From NCBI GenBank assembly GCA_050250915.1, contig JBFWNT010000010.1:74713-138712 (forward strand): 64,000 nt of DNA, written 5' to 3'. A program made the position numbers and the translations under genes. Each line of letters begins with the position of its first letter. The first letter of the stretch is position 1. This DNA comes from Miltoncostaea sp050250915. Lineage in GTDB: Bacteria > Actinomycetota > Thermoleophilia > Miltoncostaeales > Miltoncostaeaceae. Of this stretch, positions 1 through 9,136 are shown piece by piece. The notes below the pieces were generated by a model, which was given only the letters and a program-made list of their open reading frames with translations, was not told where the DNA came from and ran no database searches.

Positions 1-259
1 CGCCGGGGTCCAGGCGGCGTCCGCCCGGGCCCAGGCCCGGGACCGCCACGAAGAAGTCGAGCAGCGCCACGTCGCCCTGCGGCGAGCGCACCATCAGGAA
101 CCCGCCGGCGCCGGGGCCCGTGAGGGGGCTCTCGGCCACCGCCGCGGCGAACGCCGCCGCGCACACGGCGTCGACCGCCCCGCCGCCCTGCGCCAGGGCC
201 TCGGCGCCGGCCCGCGCGCTCAGCCGGTGACCGGCGGCGACGACGCCGACGGGCGCGTC
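1..259 (-). CDS. ggt: gamma-glutamyltransferase, N-terminal fragment
   Basis: This is the beginning of a gamma-glutamyltransferase, an enzyme that hydrolyses or transfers the gamma-glutamyl group of glutathione and related peptides. The rest lies beyond the window edge. The readable frame gives VGVVAAGHRLSARAG, then QGGGAVDAV, then GPGAGGFLMV and VALLDFF, in the order seen at the N-terminus of the family. The start is unclear: the reading frame stays open into the end of ftsZ but shows no ATG, GTG or TTG. A GTG at about 260 is one base out of frame. Either the start codon is unusual or the sequence has a frameshift. It follows ftsZ by about 15 bases on the same strand. Confidence 0.7.
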
Positions 260-273
260 ACGCCGGCGGGTGG

Positions 274-1662
274 TTACGCCGCGTCCTCCGGGCCGTCGCG
301 ATCGTCGTCGTCGCCCTGGAGGTCGGAGCGGCGGATGATCGTGGTGGCGTCCGGGTCGCGGGGCGGGGTGCCGACCGACTCGACGTCGAAGACACGGGGC
401 GTGTCGGGCTCGGGGACCGTCTCCGGCGCCGGCGCGGTGCGGGTGGCCGGGTACGGCAGATCGAAGCGGGTGACCTTGTCGGCCCGGACCAGCGACGGGC
501 CGGAGCCCCCGGAGCCCGGGGCCGGCGCGGCGGGCGCCTCGCGGGTGGCGGGCGCCGCCTTCTTCGGCTGCTCCGGCGGCGGGGCGGGGACCGCGCGCAC
601 GCCGGTGAAGTTGGCGGCGACGACGGTGACCCACACCTGACCCTCGAGGTCCGGGTCGATGGTGGCGCCGAAGATGATGTTGGCGTCCGGGTCGGCCGCG
701 TCGGAGACGACGCGCGCCGCCTCGCCGACGTCCACCAGCGACAGGTCGGGGCCGCCCGTCACGCCCAGCAGGATCCCCTTGGCGCCGTCGATGGGCGTCT
801 CCAGCAGCGGCGACGCGATCGCGGCGAGCGCGGCCTCGCTGGCCTTGTTGCCGCCGCCGGCGTAGCCGATGCCGAGGAGCGCGGTTCCGGCGCCCCGGAT
901 GATGGTGCGGACGTCGGCGAAGTCGAGGTTGATCAGGCCCGGCAGGGTGATCATGTCGCAGATGCCCTGGACGCCCTGGCGCAGCAGGTCGTCGGCCACC
1001 TTGAAGGCGTCGACCATGCTCGTCCCGCGATCCAGCACGGCCATCAGGCGGTCGTTCGGGATGATGATGACGGTGTCCGCCGCGGACTGGAGGCGCGCGA
1101 GCCCCTCGTCGGCGATCCGGGTGCGGCGGTTGCCCTCGAACCCGAACGGACGGGTGACCACGGCCACGGTCAGCGCGCCGAGCTCGCGGGCGATCTTGGC
1201 GACCGCGGGCGCCGCGCCCGAGCCGGTGCCGCCACCCTCGCCGGCCGCGATGAACACCAGGTCGCTGCCGCGCAGCGCCCGGCGCACCTGCTCCTCGCTC
1301 TCGCGCAGCGCCTGCTCGCCCAGCGCCAGGTCGCCGCCGGTGCCCAGGCCGCGCGTGAGCTCCATGCCCACCGGGATCCGGACGTCGGCCTCGCTGACCT
1401 CGAGCGCCTGGCGGTCGGTGTTGATGGCGACGAACTCCACGCCCCGCAGCCCGGCCTCGATCATGCGGTTCACGGCGTTGCAGCCCGCGCCGCCCACGCC
1501 GACGACCCGGATCACCGCGACGTAGTTCTGGCCCTCGGACGCCGGCCGGCGGTCCGACTCCCACTCCGGGCCGCGCTCGACGGGGGCCATCGCGTCCGTC
1601 GACTTGAACAGCTCGGACAGCGGCCCCTCGCGCATGCTGGCGCGTCCGCCCCGCGTGCTCAC
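274..1662 (-). CDS. ftsZ: cell division protein FtsZ
   Basis: FtsZ is the tubulin-like GTPase that forms the division ring at midcell. The 462-residue product has the nucleotide-binding signature GGGTGSG at residues 143-149, the GVGGAGCNAV motif near residue 55, and a T7-loop NLDFAD around 245-250. The GTG start shares four bases with the parA stop (GTGA). This leaves about 48 residues before the conserved core, longer than usual, so internal ATGs at residues 10 or 25 are possible starts. The last hundred residues form a Pro/Ala-rich linker and an acidic end (GDDDDRDGPEDAA), without the usual C-terminal peptide. The gene follows parA and is not among the other division and cell-wall genes. 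Confidence 0.96.
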   Translation of the reverse strand: MSTRGGRASMREGPLSELFKSTDAMAPVERGPEWESDRRPASEGQNYVAVIRVVGVGGAGCNAVNRMIEAGLRGVEFVAINTDRQALEVSEADVRIPVGMELTRGLGTGGDLALGEQALRESEEQVRRALRGSDLVFIAAGEGGGTGSGAAPAVAKIARELGALTVAVVTRPFGFEGNRRTRIADEGLARLQSAADTVIIIPNDRLMAVLDRGTSMVDAFKVADDLLRQGVQGICDMITLPGLINLDFADVRTIIRGAGTALLGIGYAGGGNKASEAALAAIASPLLETPIDGAKGILLGVTGGPDLSLVDVGEAARVVSDAADPDANIIFGATIDPDLEGQVWVTVVAANFTGVRAVPAPPPEQPKKAAPATREAPAAPAPGSGGSGPSLVRADKVTRFDLPYPATRTAPAPETVPEPDTPRVFDVESVGTPPRDPDATTIIRRSDLQGDDDDRDGPEDAA

Positions 1663-2459
1663 GCGGCCGCCTTCCCCGCGCCCCCCGGTGCCATCCCCAC
1701 GGGGCTGGCGACGACCTCGCGCGCGAGCTGGCGGTACCAGCGCGCGGCCTGGCCGCCGGAGTCGTAGCGGATCACGCTCTTGCCCTCCACGGGCGCCTCC
1801 GCGAAGCGGATCGTCTTGCCGATGCGCGTGCGGTACACCCGGGCGCCGAAGCTCTCCTCGAGCATCTGGACCGCCTCCCGGCCATGGACCGTCCGGCCGT
1901 CGTACATCGTGGGAAGGATACCCACGATGTCCACGACCGGATTCAGGTTCTCACGGACCTGCTGCAGCGTCTGGTTGAGCTGGGCCAGGCCGCGCAGCGA
2001 CAGGTACTCGCACTGGACGGGCACGATCACGCCCTCGGCGGCCACCATCGCGTTGATGGTGAGCAGGCCGAGCGACGGCGGCGTGTCCAGCAGGACGTAG
2101 TCGTAGAGCTCGCGCACCGGCCGCAGCGCCCGCTCCAGGGCGCGCTCGCGGCCGATCGTGGCCGACAGCGCCAGCTCGGCGCCGGCCAGCTCGATCCCGG
2201 CGGGCGCGACGTCGATCTCGCGCGCCTGGATGATCTCGGTGATCGTCGCCGACCCGGTGAGCACGTGGTACATGCCCAGGTGCAGCGCCTCGACGTCGAT
2301 CCCCTGGCTCATCGACAGGTTGCTCTGCGGGTCGAGATCGACCGCGAGCACACGCGCGCCCATGTCCTTCAGGGCGACGCCGAGGTTGAGCGTCGTGGTG
2401 GTCTTCGCGACGCCGCCCTTCTGGTTGGCGAGGGCGAGGACGCGGGCGGTTCGGGGCAT
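1659..2459 (-). CDS. parA: ParA/Soj-family chromosome partitioning ATPase
   Basis: This is a MinD/ParA-superfamily ATPase of 266 residues. The deviant Walker A motif KGGVAKTT is at residues 14-21, Walker A' lies in VLAVDLDPQSN, and Walker B in YVLLDTPPS. The length and the absence of a long N-terminal extension match chromosomal Soj/ParA, which moves origin-ParB complexes. No parB gene is next to it. It overlaps ftsZ by four bases and is probably cotranscribed with it, so it may couple segregation or septum placement to the Z ring. The flagellar island lacks flhG, but the sequence is closer to Soj than to FlhG, so I do not assign a flagellar role. Confidence 0.9.
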   Translation of the reverse strand: MPRTARVLALANQKGGVAKTTTTLNLGVALKDMGARVLAVDLDPQSNLSMSQGIDVEALHLGMYHVLTGSATITEIIQAREIDVAPAGIELAGAELALSATIGRERALERALRPVRELYDYVLLDTPPSLGLLTINAMVAAEGVIVPVQCEYLSLRGLAQLNQTLQQVRENLNPVVDIVGILPTMYDGRTVHGREAVQMLEESFGARVYRTRIGKTIRFAEAPVEGKSVIRYDSGGQAARWYRQLAREVVASPVGMAPGGAGKAAA

Positions 2460-2499
2460 CGGAAGCCTCTGAGCGGGGGTCTGACGTCCGCTCGTTTCT

Positions 2500-2542
2500 C
2501 CCCCGTCCCCCGGATTCCTGCGATTCCGCGTGGGAACGGGGG
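2500..2542 (-). terminator. putative terminator after the response regulator gene
   Basis: The outer arms CCCCCGT (2500-2506) and ACGGGGG (2536-2542) pair. A weaker inner pairing lies around CGGA/TCCG. The hairpin sits directly downstream of the response regulator stop and before parA on the minus strand. There is no T-tract. Confidence 0.35.
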
Positions 2543-2550
2543 ATCGTGCC

Positions 2551-3231
2551 TCAGTCAGGCGGCAGCTCCAAGCGGCGCTGGCCGGCCCAGGCGGCGGCCT
2601 GCGACCGGCGCTGGAAGCCCAGCTTCCGCAGCAGCTGGCTCACATGGTTGCGCACCGTCTTCTCCGACAGGTGCAGGACCTCGCCGATGGCCCGGTTGGT
2701 GTAGCCCTCGGCGATCAGGGCGAGCATGCGGCGCTCGCGGTCGGTCAGCCCGGCCAGCTCCGCCTCGGCCTGCTTGGCCGACAGCTCGCGGAACTGGCTG
2801 AGCAGCGCGCCGGCGGCGCGGGGGTCCAGCGTCGCCTCGCCGGAGGCGGCGTCGCGGATCGACTGGGTCAGGCGCTCCGCGTCGGCCTGCTTGAGCAGAT
2901 AGCCGCTGGCGCCGGCCATCACGGCGCCCACGATCGCCTCCTCGTCGGAGTACGAGGTCAGCATCACCACGCGGGTGTCGGGGTGGTCGGCCTTGATGCG
3001 GCGACAGGCCTCGACGCCGCTGCCGTCGGGCAGGCGGACATCCATCAGCACCACGTCGGGGCGCGTCTGCTCGTGGAGCTGCACCGCCTCGGCGACGGTC
3101 TGGGCCTCCCCCACCACCCGGAAGCCTGCGGTGTGGCTCAGGAGGGTGCGGAGCCCCAGCCGGACGACCGTGTGGTCGTCCACGATGAGGACGCGGATCG
3201 GGTCGGCGGGAACGGCGGCGGCGCTGCTCAC
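2551..3231 (-). CDS. NarL/LuxR-family response regulator
   Basis: This is a DNA-binding response regulator of 226 residues. The receiver domain has the acidic pair DD near residue 18, the phospho-accepting Asp64 in VLMDVRLP, and a KQ (not KP) at the usual lysine loop in YLLKQAD. A LuxR-type helix-turn-helix follows, with LTDRERRMLALIAEGYTN and SEKTVRNHVS. It starts at a GTG that overlaps the kinase stop (GTGA), so the two are cotranscribed and are surely partners. Its targets cannot be read from the sequence. Confidence 0.93.
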   Translation of the reverse strand: MSSAAAVPADPIRVLIVDDHTVVRLGLRTLLSHTAGFRVVGEAQTVAEAVQLHEQTRPDVVLMDVRLPDGSGVEACRRIKADHPDTRVVMLTSYSDEEAIVGAVMAGASGYLLKQADAERLTQSIRDAASGEATLDPRAAGALLSQFRELSAKQAEAELAGLTDRERRMLALIAEGYTNRAIGEVLHLSEKTVRNHVSQLLRKLGFQRRSQAAAWAGQRRLELPPD

Positions 3232-4688
3232 GGGAGGGTCACCTCAGGTTCTGGGTCGGGAATCACGGGATCGGGTTCGTCGCTGTCGAGGGGGACGGCC
3301 AGCACCACGCGGGTGCCGCCGGTCGGGTTCTCGGCCACATCGAGGCGTCCCCCGAGGCGGCGCGCGCGCTCGCGCATGTTGCGCAGGCCCTCGTGGCGGC
3401 CGGGCACGGCGACCGGTCCGGCGCCGGCGTTGGGGCCGCAGCCGTCGTCGGCGACCACCAGGTCGAGCTCGTCGGGGCGGAACACGAGGTTCACGCGCAC
3501 GCTGCACGCCCCGGCGTGGCGGGCCGTGTTGGACAGCGCCTCGCGCAGGATCTGCTCCAGGTGCTGGCCGGCCTCGTCCGGGAGGGGGCCGCTGCAGGCG
3601 AGCCCCTCGACGGCGAAGCGCACGGGGCGCCCGGTCTCGTCGGCGAAGCGATGGGTCAGCTCCCGGAGGCCGGTCGCGAGCACCTCCGGGGTGGCCGGCG
3701 GCTGGGCGAGGTCGCGGATGTAGTCGCGGATGCCGTCGGTCGCCGCGTTCAGGTCGCCGACCACCTCGCGCACCTCGGAGCGCACGGCCGGGTCCTCGGT
3801 GCGGATGGCGATCGCCTCCAGGTGCAGGCCGGCGGCGTAGATCGACTGGATGGTCCCGTCGTGGAGGTCGCGGCGGAACCGGGCGCGCTCCTCGGCGATG
3901 GCCCGGGCGCGGTCGAGGGCCTCGAGCTGCTGCTTGGCCTCCACGTCGAAGATCTCGAGCAGCTTCACCGCCAGCACGCACAGCACCAGGCCGGCCAGCC
4001 CGCGGACCACCTCGAGGGGCAGGCCGGTCAGGTCGAACCAGCCGTCGGCGTCGCCGATGCCGCCGGGCGTGAGCGGGCCGGGCGCGACGATCAGGCCGCC
4101 GAAGAGGGCGTACACGGCGAGCACCCCCGCCGCGGCGCCGGCGTACGGCTTGATGGCGGTCATGCCGGCGTCGCCCAGCTCGGCACGCTGGCGCCACAGG
4201 CCCACCGCGGCCAGCGCGGCGCCCGGGAGCAGCAGGGCGTACCGGGAGATGGCGACGACCGCCGACTCCCACTCCGCCACGGTCCACCCCTGCTTCGGGG
4301 CGGCCAGGGCCAGCACGCCGAAGATGAGGCCGGCGACCAGGATGGAGAGGCCGGTGAGGCTGCGGCGCCACACGGGCGGCAGCGTCAGCAGCCGCAGGCC
4401 GAACTGGACCAGGAACAGGAAGGCGGCCACCTGCACCACGGCCCGCAGGACCTCCAGGCCGTCGATGACCCCGGGGTCGAGGAACGTCTCCTGGATGGGG
4501 ACGAAGACATAGCCCCACACGGCGAGCGCCTCGACGAACGCGAAGGCCGCGAGCCAGATGAGGGACGAGGTGAGGGTCAGCCGGGTGGCACGGCGCCGCT
4601 GGAGCCAGACGGCGAAGCCGAGCGAGAAGAAGACCAGCCCCTGCGCGAACAGGATGATGGTCTCGTTCTGAACGAAGAACTCGCGCAA
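3228..4688 (-). CDS. membrane histidine kinase, NarX/DesK type
   Basis: This sensor kinase of 486 residues begins with about seven hydrophobic segments covering residues 10-245 and carries no periplasmic domain of note. A HisKA_3 dimerisation domain follows with the phospho-accepting His276 in RRDLHDGTIQ, then an HATPase domain with REALSNTARHA and DDGCG. The start is TTG with a GAGG about eight bases upstream; no ATG is close. It phosphorylates the regulator encoded next to it. Sensing is probably within the membrane, because almost no extracytoplasmic loop is long enough to bind a ligand; the signal is unknown. Confidence 0.92.
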   Translation of the reverse strand: MREFFVQNETIILFAQGLVFFSLGFAVWLQRRRATRLTLTSSLIWLAAFAFVEALAVWGYVFVPIQETFLDPGVIDGLEVLRAVVQVAAFLFLVQFGLRLLTLPPVWRRSLTGLSILVAGLIFGVLALAAPKQGWTVAEWESAVVAISRYALLLPGAALAAVGLWRQRAELGDAGMTAIKPYAGAAAGVLAVYALFGGLIVAPGPLTPGGIGDADGWFDLTGLPLEVVRGLAGLVLCVLAVKLLEIFDVEAKQQLEALDRARAIAEERARFRRDLHDGTIQSIYAAGLHLEAIAIRTEDPAVRSEVREVVGDLNAATDGIRDYIRDLAQPPATPEVLATGLRELTHRFADETGRPVRFAVEGLACSGPLPDEAGQHLEQILREALSNTARHAGACSVRVNLVFRPDELDLVVADDGCGPNAGAGPVAVPGRHEGLRNMRERARRLGGRLDVAENPTGGTRVVLAVPLDSDEPDPVIPDPEPEVTLP

Positions 4689-4715
4689 AGACGCGCCTCA
4701 CGGTTCCGCGGACGG

Positions 4716-4745
4716 GGCGGGCGGGGCCTCTCGGCCCCGCCCGCC
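4716..4745 (-). terminator. strong GC hairpin upstream of the histidine kinase
   Basis: Thirteen bases pair perfectly around a TCTC loop (left arm 4716-4728, right arm 4733-4745). It lies downstream of the htpX operon on the minus strand and 28 bases before the kinase start. It has no clear T-run, so it may be an intrinsic-like terminator of the htpX operon or a leader structure of the kinase mRNA. Confidence 0.6.
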
Positions 4746-4784
4746 GCGGCGTCCACGGCGATCGGACCCCCGGTAACTTTCCCG

Positions 4785-4813
4785 ATTGTAGCGCCCGTGG
4801 GGCGCCCGGCTCA
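4785..4813 (-). promoter_or_regulatory. possible promoter for the two-component operon
   Basis: Read on the minus strand, TGAGCC and TACAAT are separated by 17 bases. The -10 box is good and the -35 box poor. If used, the RNA would carry the 13-bp hairpin at 4716-4745 in its leader. Confidence 0.35.
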
Positions 4814-4849
4814 CCAGTCCGACGCGCGGCCGGCGTTCACGACACGCCC

Positions 4850-5104
4850 TTAGGCGCCGAGCTCCGCCTCCAGCTCGCCGCGCATCCTCGACAGCGAGGC
4901 CTCGCCGGCGGCGTCGACCACCTCCGGCTCCTCCAGCAGCGCGCGCCGGTCGATGGTGCTGCTCCGGTTCAGGACGTACGGGTCGTTGAGCACGTCGTCG
5001 AGGTTGCGGCCTGCGCTCAGCTGGCGCACCACGTACTCGATGAGCCGCTTGTGCTGGGCGGACTCGGTGTTGATGAGCCGCTTGATCTCCTCGCGAACCG
5101 ACAT
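4850..5104 (-). CDS. small hypothetical protein next to HtpX
   Basis: An 84-residue charged, probably helical protein with no signal peptide or membrane segment. I do not recognise its family. Its ATG overlaps the htpX stop by one base (TGATG), so it is translationally coupled to htpX and made from the same mRNA. It ends in an acidic helix (ELEAELGA) and contains a central DPYVLNRSS segment. A cytoplasmic partner or regulator of the HtpX protease is a guess from position only. Confidence 0.7.
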   Translation of the reverse strand: MSVREEIKRLINTESAQHKRLIEYVVRQLSAGRNLDDVLNDPYVLNRSSTIDRRALLEEPEVVDAAGEASLSRMRGELEAELGA

Positions 5105-6009
5105 CAGAAGCTCATGATACGCATCGAGCTCCCGGCGCCCGCCATGGCGCGGAGGCGCGCGACGCGCTCCTCCATGGGCGGGTGCGTCGAGAACAGCTTC
5201 GAGATGCCCCCCTGCCCGCGCGCCTGGGACGCGAGCGGGTTGACGATGTAGAGCGGCTCCGCGGCCGGGTTGACCTTCATCGGGATCGTCTGGGCGCCGC
5301 GGTGCAGCGTCTCCAGGGCGTCGGCCAGCGGCAGCGGGTCGCCGATCAGCTCGGCGCCGGTCGCGTCGGCCACGAACTCGCGCTGGCGCGAGACGGCGAG
5401 CTGGATGATCGTCGCCGCGAGCGGCGCCAGGATGATCGTCGCGATGGTCCCGATGATGCCGAGCGGGTTGTCGCGGTCGTCGCCGCCGAAGAACAGGGAG
5501 AACTGGAGGAAGTTCGCGATGGCGGCGATGGCGCCGGCCACCATGGCGGCGACGCTCGAGATCAGGATGTCCCGGTTCTTGATGTGGGCCATCTCGTGGG
5601 CCAGCACGCCCTCCAGCTCACGCGCCGGCAGCGCCCGCTGGATGCCCGCGGTCACGGCGATGGCGGCGTGGTTCGGGTTGCGGCCCGTCGCGAAGGCGTT
5701 GGGCTGCTCGGCGGGCGTGACGTAGACGCCGGGCTTCGGCAGGCCCGCGCGCTCGGCGAGCTGGGCGATCATGCGGTGCAGCTCGGGCTCCTCGGCCTCG
5801 CTGACCTGCACGGCCTTGCTCATCTTCAGCGCCACCGTGCCGCTGAACCAGTACATCGCGAAGTTGAAGACCACCGCGATGATCGCGAACACGATGATCC
5901 CGCTGGCGCCGCCGATCAGGAAGCCGATCAGCAGCAGCAGCGCGGTGAGCGCCGCGAGCAGCAGGAACGTCTTGATGTTGTTGCCCGCCTTGTATGAGGC
6001 GAGGTTCAT
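5104..6009 (-). CDS. htpX: membrane zinc protease HtpX
   Basis: HtpX is a membrane-bound M48 metalloprotease that degrades damaged membrane proteins. The zinc site HEMAH is in VLAHEMAHIKNRD, with the third ligand region in SRQREFVADA. Two membrane segments open the protein and two more follow the HEMAH helix. I place the start at the ATG at 6009, which has an excellent ribosome-binding site (AAGGAGGAATTG). An in-frame extension back to 6117 would add 36 residues that do not look like HtpX. The product is 301 residues, near the normal family size. It is coupled to the small downstream gene. Confidence 0.95.
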   Translation of the reverse strand: MNLASYKAGNNIKTFLLLAALTALLLLIGFLIGGASGIIVFAIIAVVFNFAMYWFSGTVALKMSKAVQVSEAEEPELHRMIAQLAERAGLPKPGVYVTPAEQPNAFATGRNPNHAAIAVTAGIQRALPARELEGVLAHEMAHIKNRDILISSVAAMVAGAIAAIANFLQFSLFFGGDDRDNPLGIIGTIATIILAPLAATIIQLAVSRQREFVADATGAELIGDPLPLADALETLHRGAQTIPMKVNPAAEPLYIVNPLASQARGQGGISKLFSTHPPMEERVARLRAMAGAGSSMRIMSF

Positions 6010-6060
6010 CAATTCCTCCTTGGGTACCGCCCCGGATCCCTTACGTGGAGCGGTATGCCG

Positions 6061-6066
6061 AGTATA
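6061..6066 (-). promoter_or_regulatory. putative -10 box for htpX
   Basis: TATACT on the minus strand, 51 bases before the htpX start. It is one mismatch from consensus and rare in such GC-rich DNA. I see no convincing -35 box. Confidence 0.4.
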
Positions 6067-6142
6067 GGAGAGTCGTCCAGCGAGCCCCGGCCGGGCCGAT
6101 TGACAGTCGGTTAACACCCGGGTCGTTCACCTCCGCCGGCGT

Positions 6143-6148
6143 TACCCT
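6143..6148 (+). promoter_or_regulatory. leaderless -10 box for the lipoprotein gene
   Basis: TACCCT ends seven bases before the GTG at 6156, the spacing expected if transcription begins at the start codon. It matches other TANNNT boxes in this window. Confidence 0.45.
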
Positions 6149-6155
6149 CGGGGAC

Positions 6156-6737
6156 GTGCGCCGCACCCGTCTCGTCGTCGCCCTCGCGCTGGTCGCGGGC
6201 CTGCTGGCCGCCTGCGGTCCGCTGGGCCCCACCGACCCCGGGGGCGACCAGGCCGATCCGGTGAAGCTGCTGGCCGTGCTGCCCAGCCCCGGAGACCTGC
6301 GCGGGCCCGACGCGCAGGTCGCCGACGCCGCCGATCTGGCCGCGGCCTTCACGGGGGTGGCCGACGCGAAGCTGGCGTCGATCATCGACTCGCGCGACCC
6401 GAAGGCGGCCGCCGTGCGCTCGTGGACCGGCCCCCACGACCAGACGCTGACGGCCGTCGCCACGACGTGGGACTCGCACCTGGTGGCGACCCAGGTGGGG
6501 GCCGACCTGGCCGCGCGGCTCATCGCGGACGGCGGCAGCGCCTGGACCCCGCCCGATGCGAAGGCGGCGCGCGGCGCGCGGCGCGACGAGCCGCGCGAGC
6601 TGCGCCTGGGCCGATCGGTGGGCCCCAACGCCATCTACATCCGCGCGACGGGTCCGGTGTCGGACGACACCGTCACGACGGCGCTGGAGCGGCTGACCCA
6701 GCAGCTCCAGGAGAACCCGGAGTTCGGGGGCGGCTGA
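6156..6737 (+). CDS. hypothetical lipoprotein
   Basis: A 193-residue secreted lipoprotein of unknown function. From the GTG at 6156 it starts MRRTRLVVALALVAGLLAAC, a lipoprotein signal peptide with lipobox LAAC and lipidated Cys20. The mature part is soluble and alternates short charged and hydrophobic stretches, with no family I recognise. A longer frame runs upstream, but only the 6156 start puts the lipobox at the right distance from the N-terminus. It is divergent from htpX and seems to be transcribed alone. Confidence 0.8.
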   Translation: MRRTRLVVALALVAGLLAACGPLGPTDPGGDQADPVKLLAVLPSPGDLRGPDAQVADAADLAAAFTGVADAKLASIIDSRDPKAAAVRSWTGPHDQTLTAVATTWDSHLVATQVGADLAARLIADGGSAWTPPDAKAARGARRDEPRELRLGRSVGPNAIYIRATGPVSDDTVTTALERLTQQLQENPEFGGG

Positions 6738-6743
6738 CCCCGC

Positions 6744-7534
6744 TCAGGGGGTCAGGTCGCGACGTTCCACGAGCGCCAGCGCCGCGGCCACCGTGACGGC
6801 CGCCAGGCCGAGCAGCACCAGCACGTCCCCGCCGTCGAGCGACCCGGAGCCGAGGACGGCGGGCGGGTCGAGGTGGTGGAAGATCGACAGCGGCCCGAGC
6901 GGCTCGGCGATCGACCAGACCTGGCTGAGATAGTCGACCGCGTAGGAGACGAGCAGGAAGCCGGTGGCCCAGCCCACCGCGCGCCCGCCGGTGCGCACCA
7001 GCGATGCCACCAGCAGCGTCACGCCGCCCACCGCCAGGAAGCAGGCGAACCCGGTCAGGAGCGCCAGCGCGAGCGGGCCGGCGTGGACGGGGGCCAGGTC
7101 GTCGACGCTCAGGGCGGCGGCGAGGCCACCGACGTAGCCGCCCGCCACGACGACCGCCAGGCCGGTGGCCATCGCCAGCGCGTGGGCGGCCAGCCAGCGG
7201 TGGGGCGGCAGCGGGCGGGAGAGCACCAGCTCGGCGGTGCCGTCCTCGGCCTCGCGGGCCGGGGCGGCGCCCATCGAGATGGCGATGGCCGCCTGGCAGG
7301 CGAGCGCGACCGGGTGGAGGTAGCCGGAGCCGGCGTAGCCGGTGGGCGTGGCGATGTCGGCGCTTCCGGCCAGGGCGCGGAGCGCGGGCGGCAGCGCGTC
7401 GACCACCTGGCGGATGGCGTTCTGGTCGACCGACGCGTACGACAGCCCCACCACGAACTCGAACAGCCCGAAGCCCAGGGCGAGCAGCAGGATGCGCACC
7501 CGCGCGCGCTCCAGGGCCAGGCCGTAGACCACCC

Positions 7535-7538
<4 letters not shown>
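6744..7538 (-). CDS. ABC-2 type transporter permease
   Basis: This is the membrane subunit of an ABC exporter, 264 residues with about six hydrophobic segments (for example ILLLALGFGLFEFVVGLSYA near the start and VLVLLGLAAVTVAAALALV near the end). The motif GTAELVLSRPLPP in the second cytoplasmic loop is typical of ABC-2 permeases. The GTG start shares four bases with the stop of the ATPase gene (GTGA). A longer frame upstream is a shadow of the ATPase. The substrate cannot be read; drug or lipid-like molecules are usual in this class. Confidence 0.88.
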
Positions 7539-8434
<896 letters not shown>

Positions 8435-8441
8435 GGAACGA

Positions 8442-8447
8442 AAGGTA
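8442..8447 (-). promoter_or_regulatory. leaderless -10 box for the ABC exporter operon
   Basis: TACCTT on the minus strand, then seven bases, then GTG at 8434. It overlaps the region just upstream of the divergent gene at 8455, so the two promoters probably interfere. Confidence 0.45.
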
Positions 8448-8454
8448 GCCGAGG

Positions 8455-9063
8455 GTGGTGCGCATCGACCTGACATCCCACGACGGCTGGGGCCTCAGCT
8501 GGGTGGCCGCCGAGCCCGCGTTCATGCAGCGCGGCTCGCACGCGGTGCGCAGCGACGGCGGCGTCTGGCTGTTCGACCCGGTCGACGGCGACGGGCTCGA
8601 GGAGGCCATCGCCGGGCTCGGCGCGGTGCGCGGGGTGGTCCAGCTCGTCGACCGCCACCCCCGCGACTGCGCCGTCCTGGCCCAGCGCCTCGGGGTGCCG
8701 CTGCACACGGTCCCGGTGGGCGGCGTCCCCGGCCTCCGTGCCGAGCCGGTGGTGCTCCACGACCGCCCCTGGTGGCGCGAGGTGGCGTTCTGGTTCCCCG
8801 AGCAGCGGGCCCTCCTCGTGGGCGAGTCCGTGGGCACCGCGCCCTACTTCCGCATGGACGGCGACCGCGTGGGGCTCCACCCCCTGGCCCGGATCGGCCC
8901 CCCGTCCCAGCTCCTGGGCCGCGACCCGGCGCATCTGCTCCCCGGTCACGGCGCCGCCGTGTCCGGGGACGGCCTGGGGGACGAGCTGTCCCGGGTCATC
9001 GGCCGCGGGCGCCGGGACCTGCCGCGCTCGTGGTGGGCGGCCGCCCGCTCCTGGAGGCGCTGA
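8455..9063 (+). CDS. hypothetical protein, metallo-beta-lactamase-like
   Basis: A 202-residue soluble protein that resembles metallo-beta-lactamase-fold hydrolases but is degenerate. It has VVQLVDRHPRDCAVLA where the HxHxDH zinc motif would be, and a late PGHGAAVSG that fits the last histidine of the fold. The first metal motif is not complete, so activity is doubtful. The start is one of two successive GTG codons at 8455 and 8458. The gene is divergent from the ABC exporter and stands just upstream of the copper module, from which it has a separate promoter. Confidence 0.7.
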   Translation: MVRIDLTSHDGWGLSWVAAEPAFMQRGSHAVRSDGGVWLFDPVDGDGLEEAIAGLGAVRGVVQLVDRHPRDCAVLAQRLGVPLHTVPVGGVPGLRAEPVVLHDRPWWREVAFWFPEQRALLVGESVGTAPYFRMDGDRVGLHPLARIGPPSQLLGRDPAHLLPGHGAAVSGDGLGDELSRVIGRGRRDLPRSWWAAARSWRR

Positions 9064-9072
9064 GCCGGGGCG

Positions 9073-9102
9073 CTGGACGGCCCGACGGGGTGGTCGTAGG
9101 CT
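9073..9102 (+). promoter_or_regulatory. putative promoter of the copper module
   Basis: CTGGAC and TAGGCT are separated by 18 bases. Transcription would start about 30 bases before the tyrosinase GTG, leaving room for the GGAGGG ribosome-binding site at 9124-9129. Confidence 0.4.
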
Positions 9103-9136
9103 CGGATCCTCACGTTCCGAGCCGGAGGGATCGCCG

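Noticed and set aside
1659..2459. ParA as a substitute for the missing FlhG
   Set aside because: The gene is about 35 kb from flhF here, and the protein lacks the N-terminal activation motif of FlhG; it looks like Soj.
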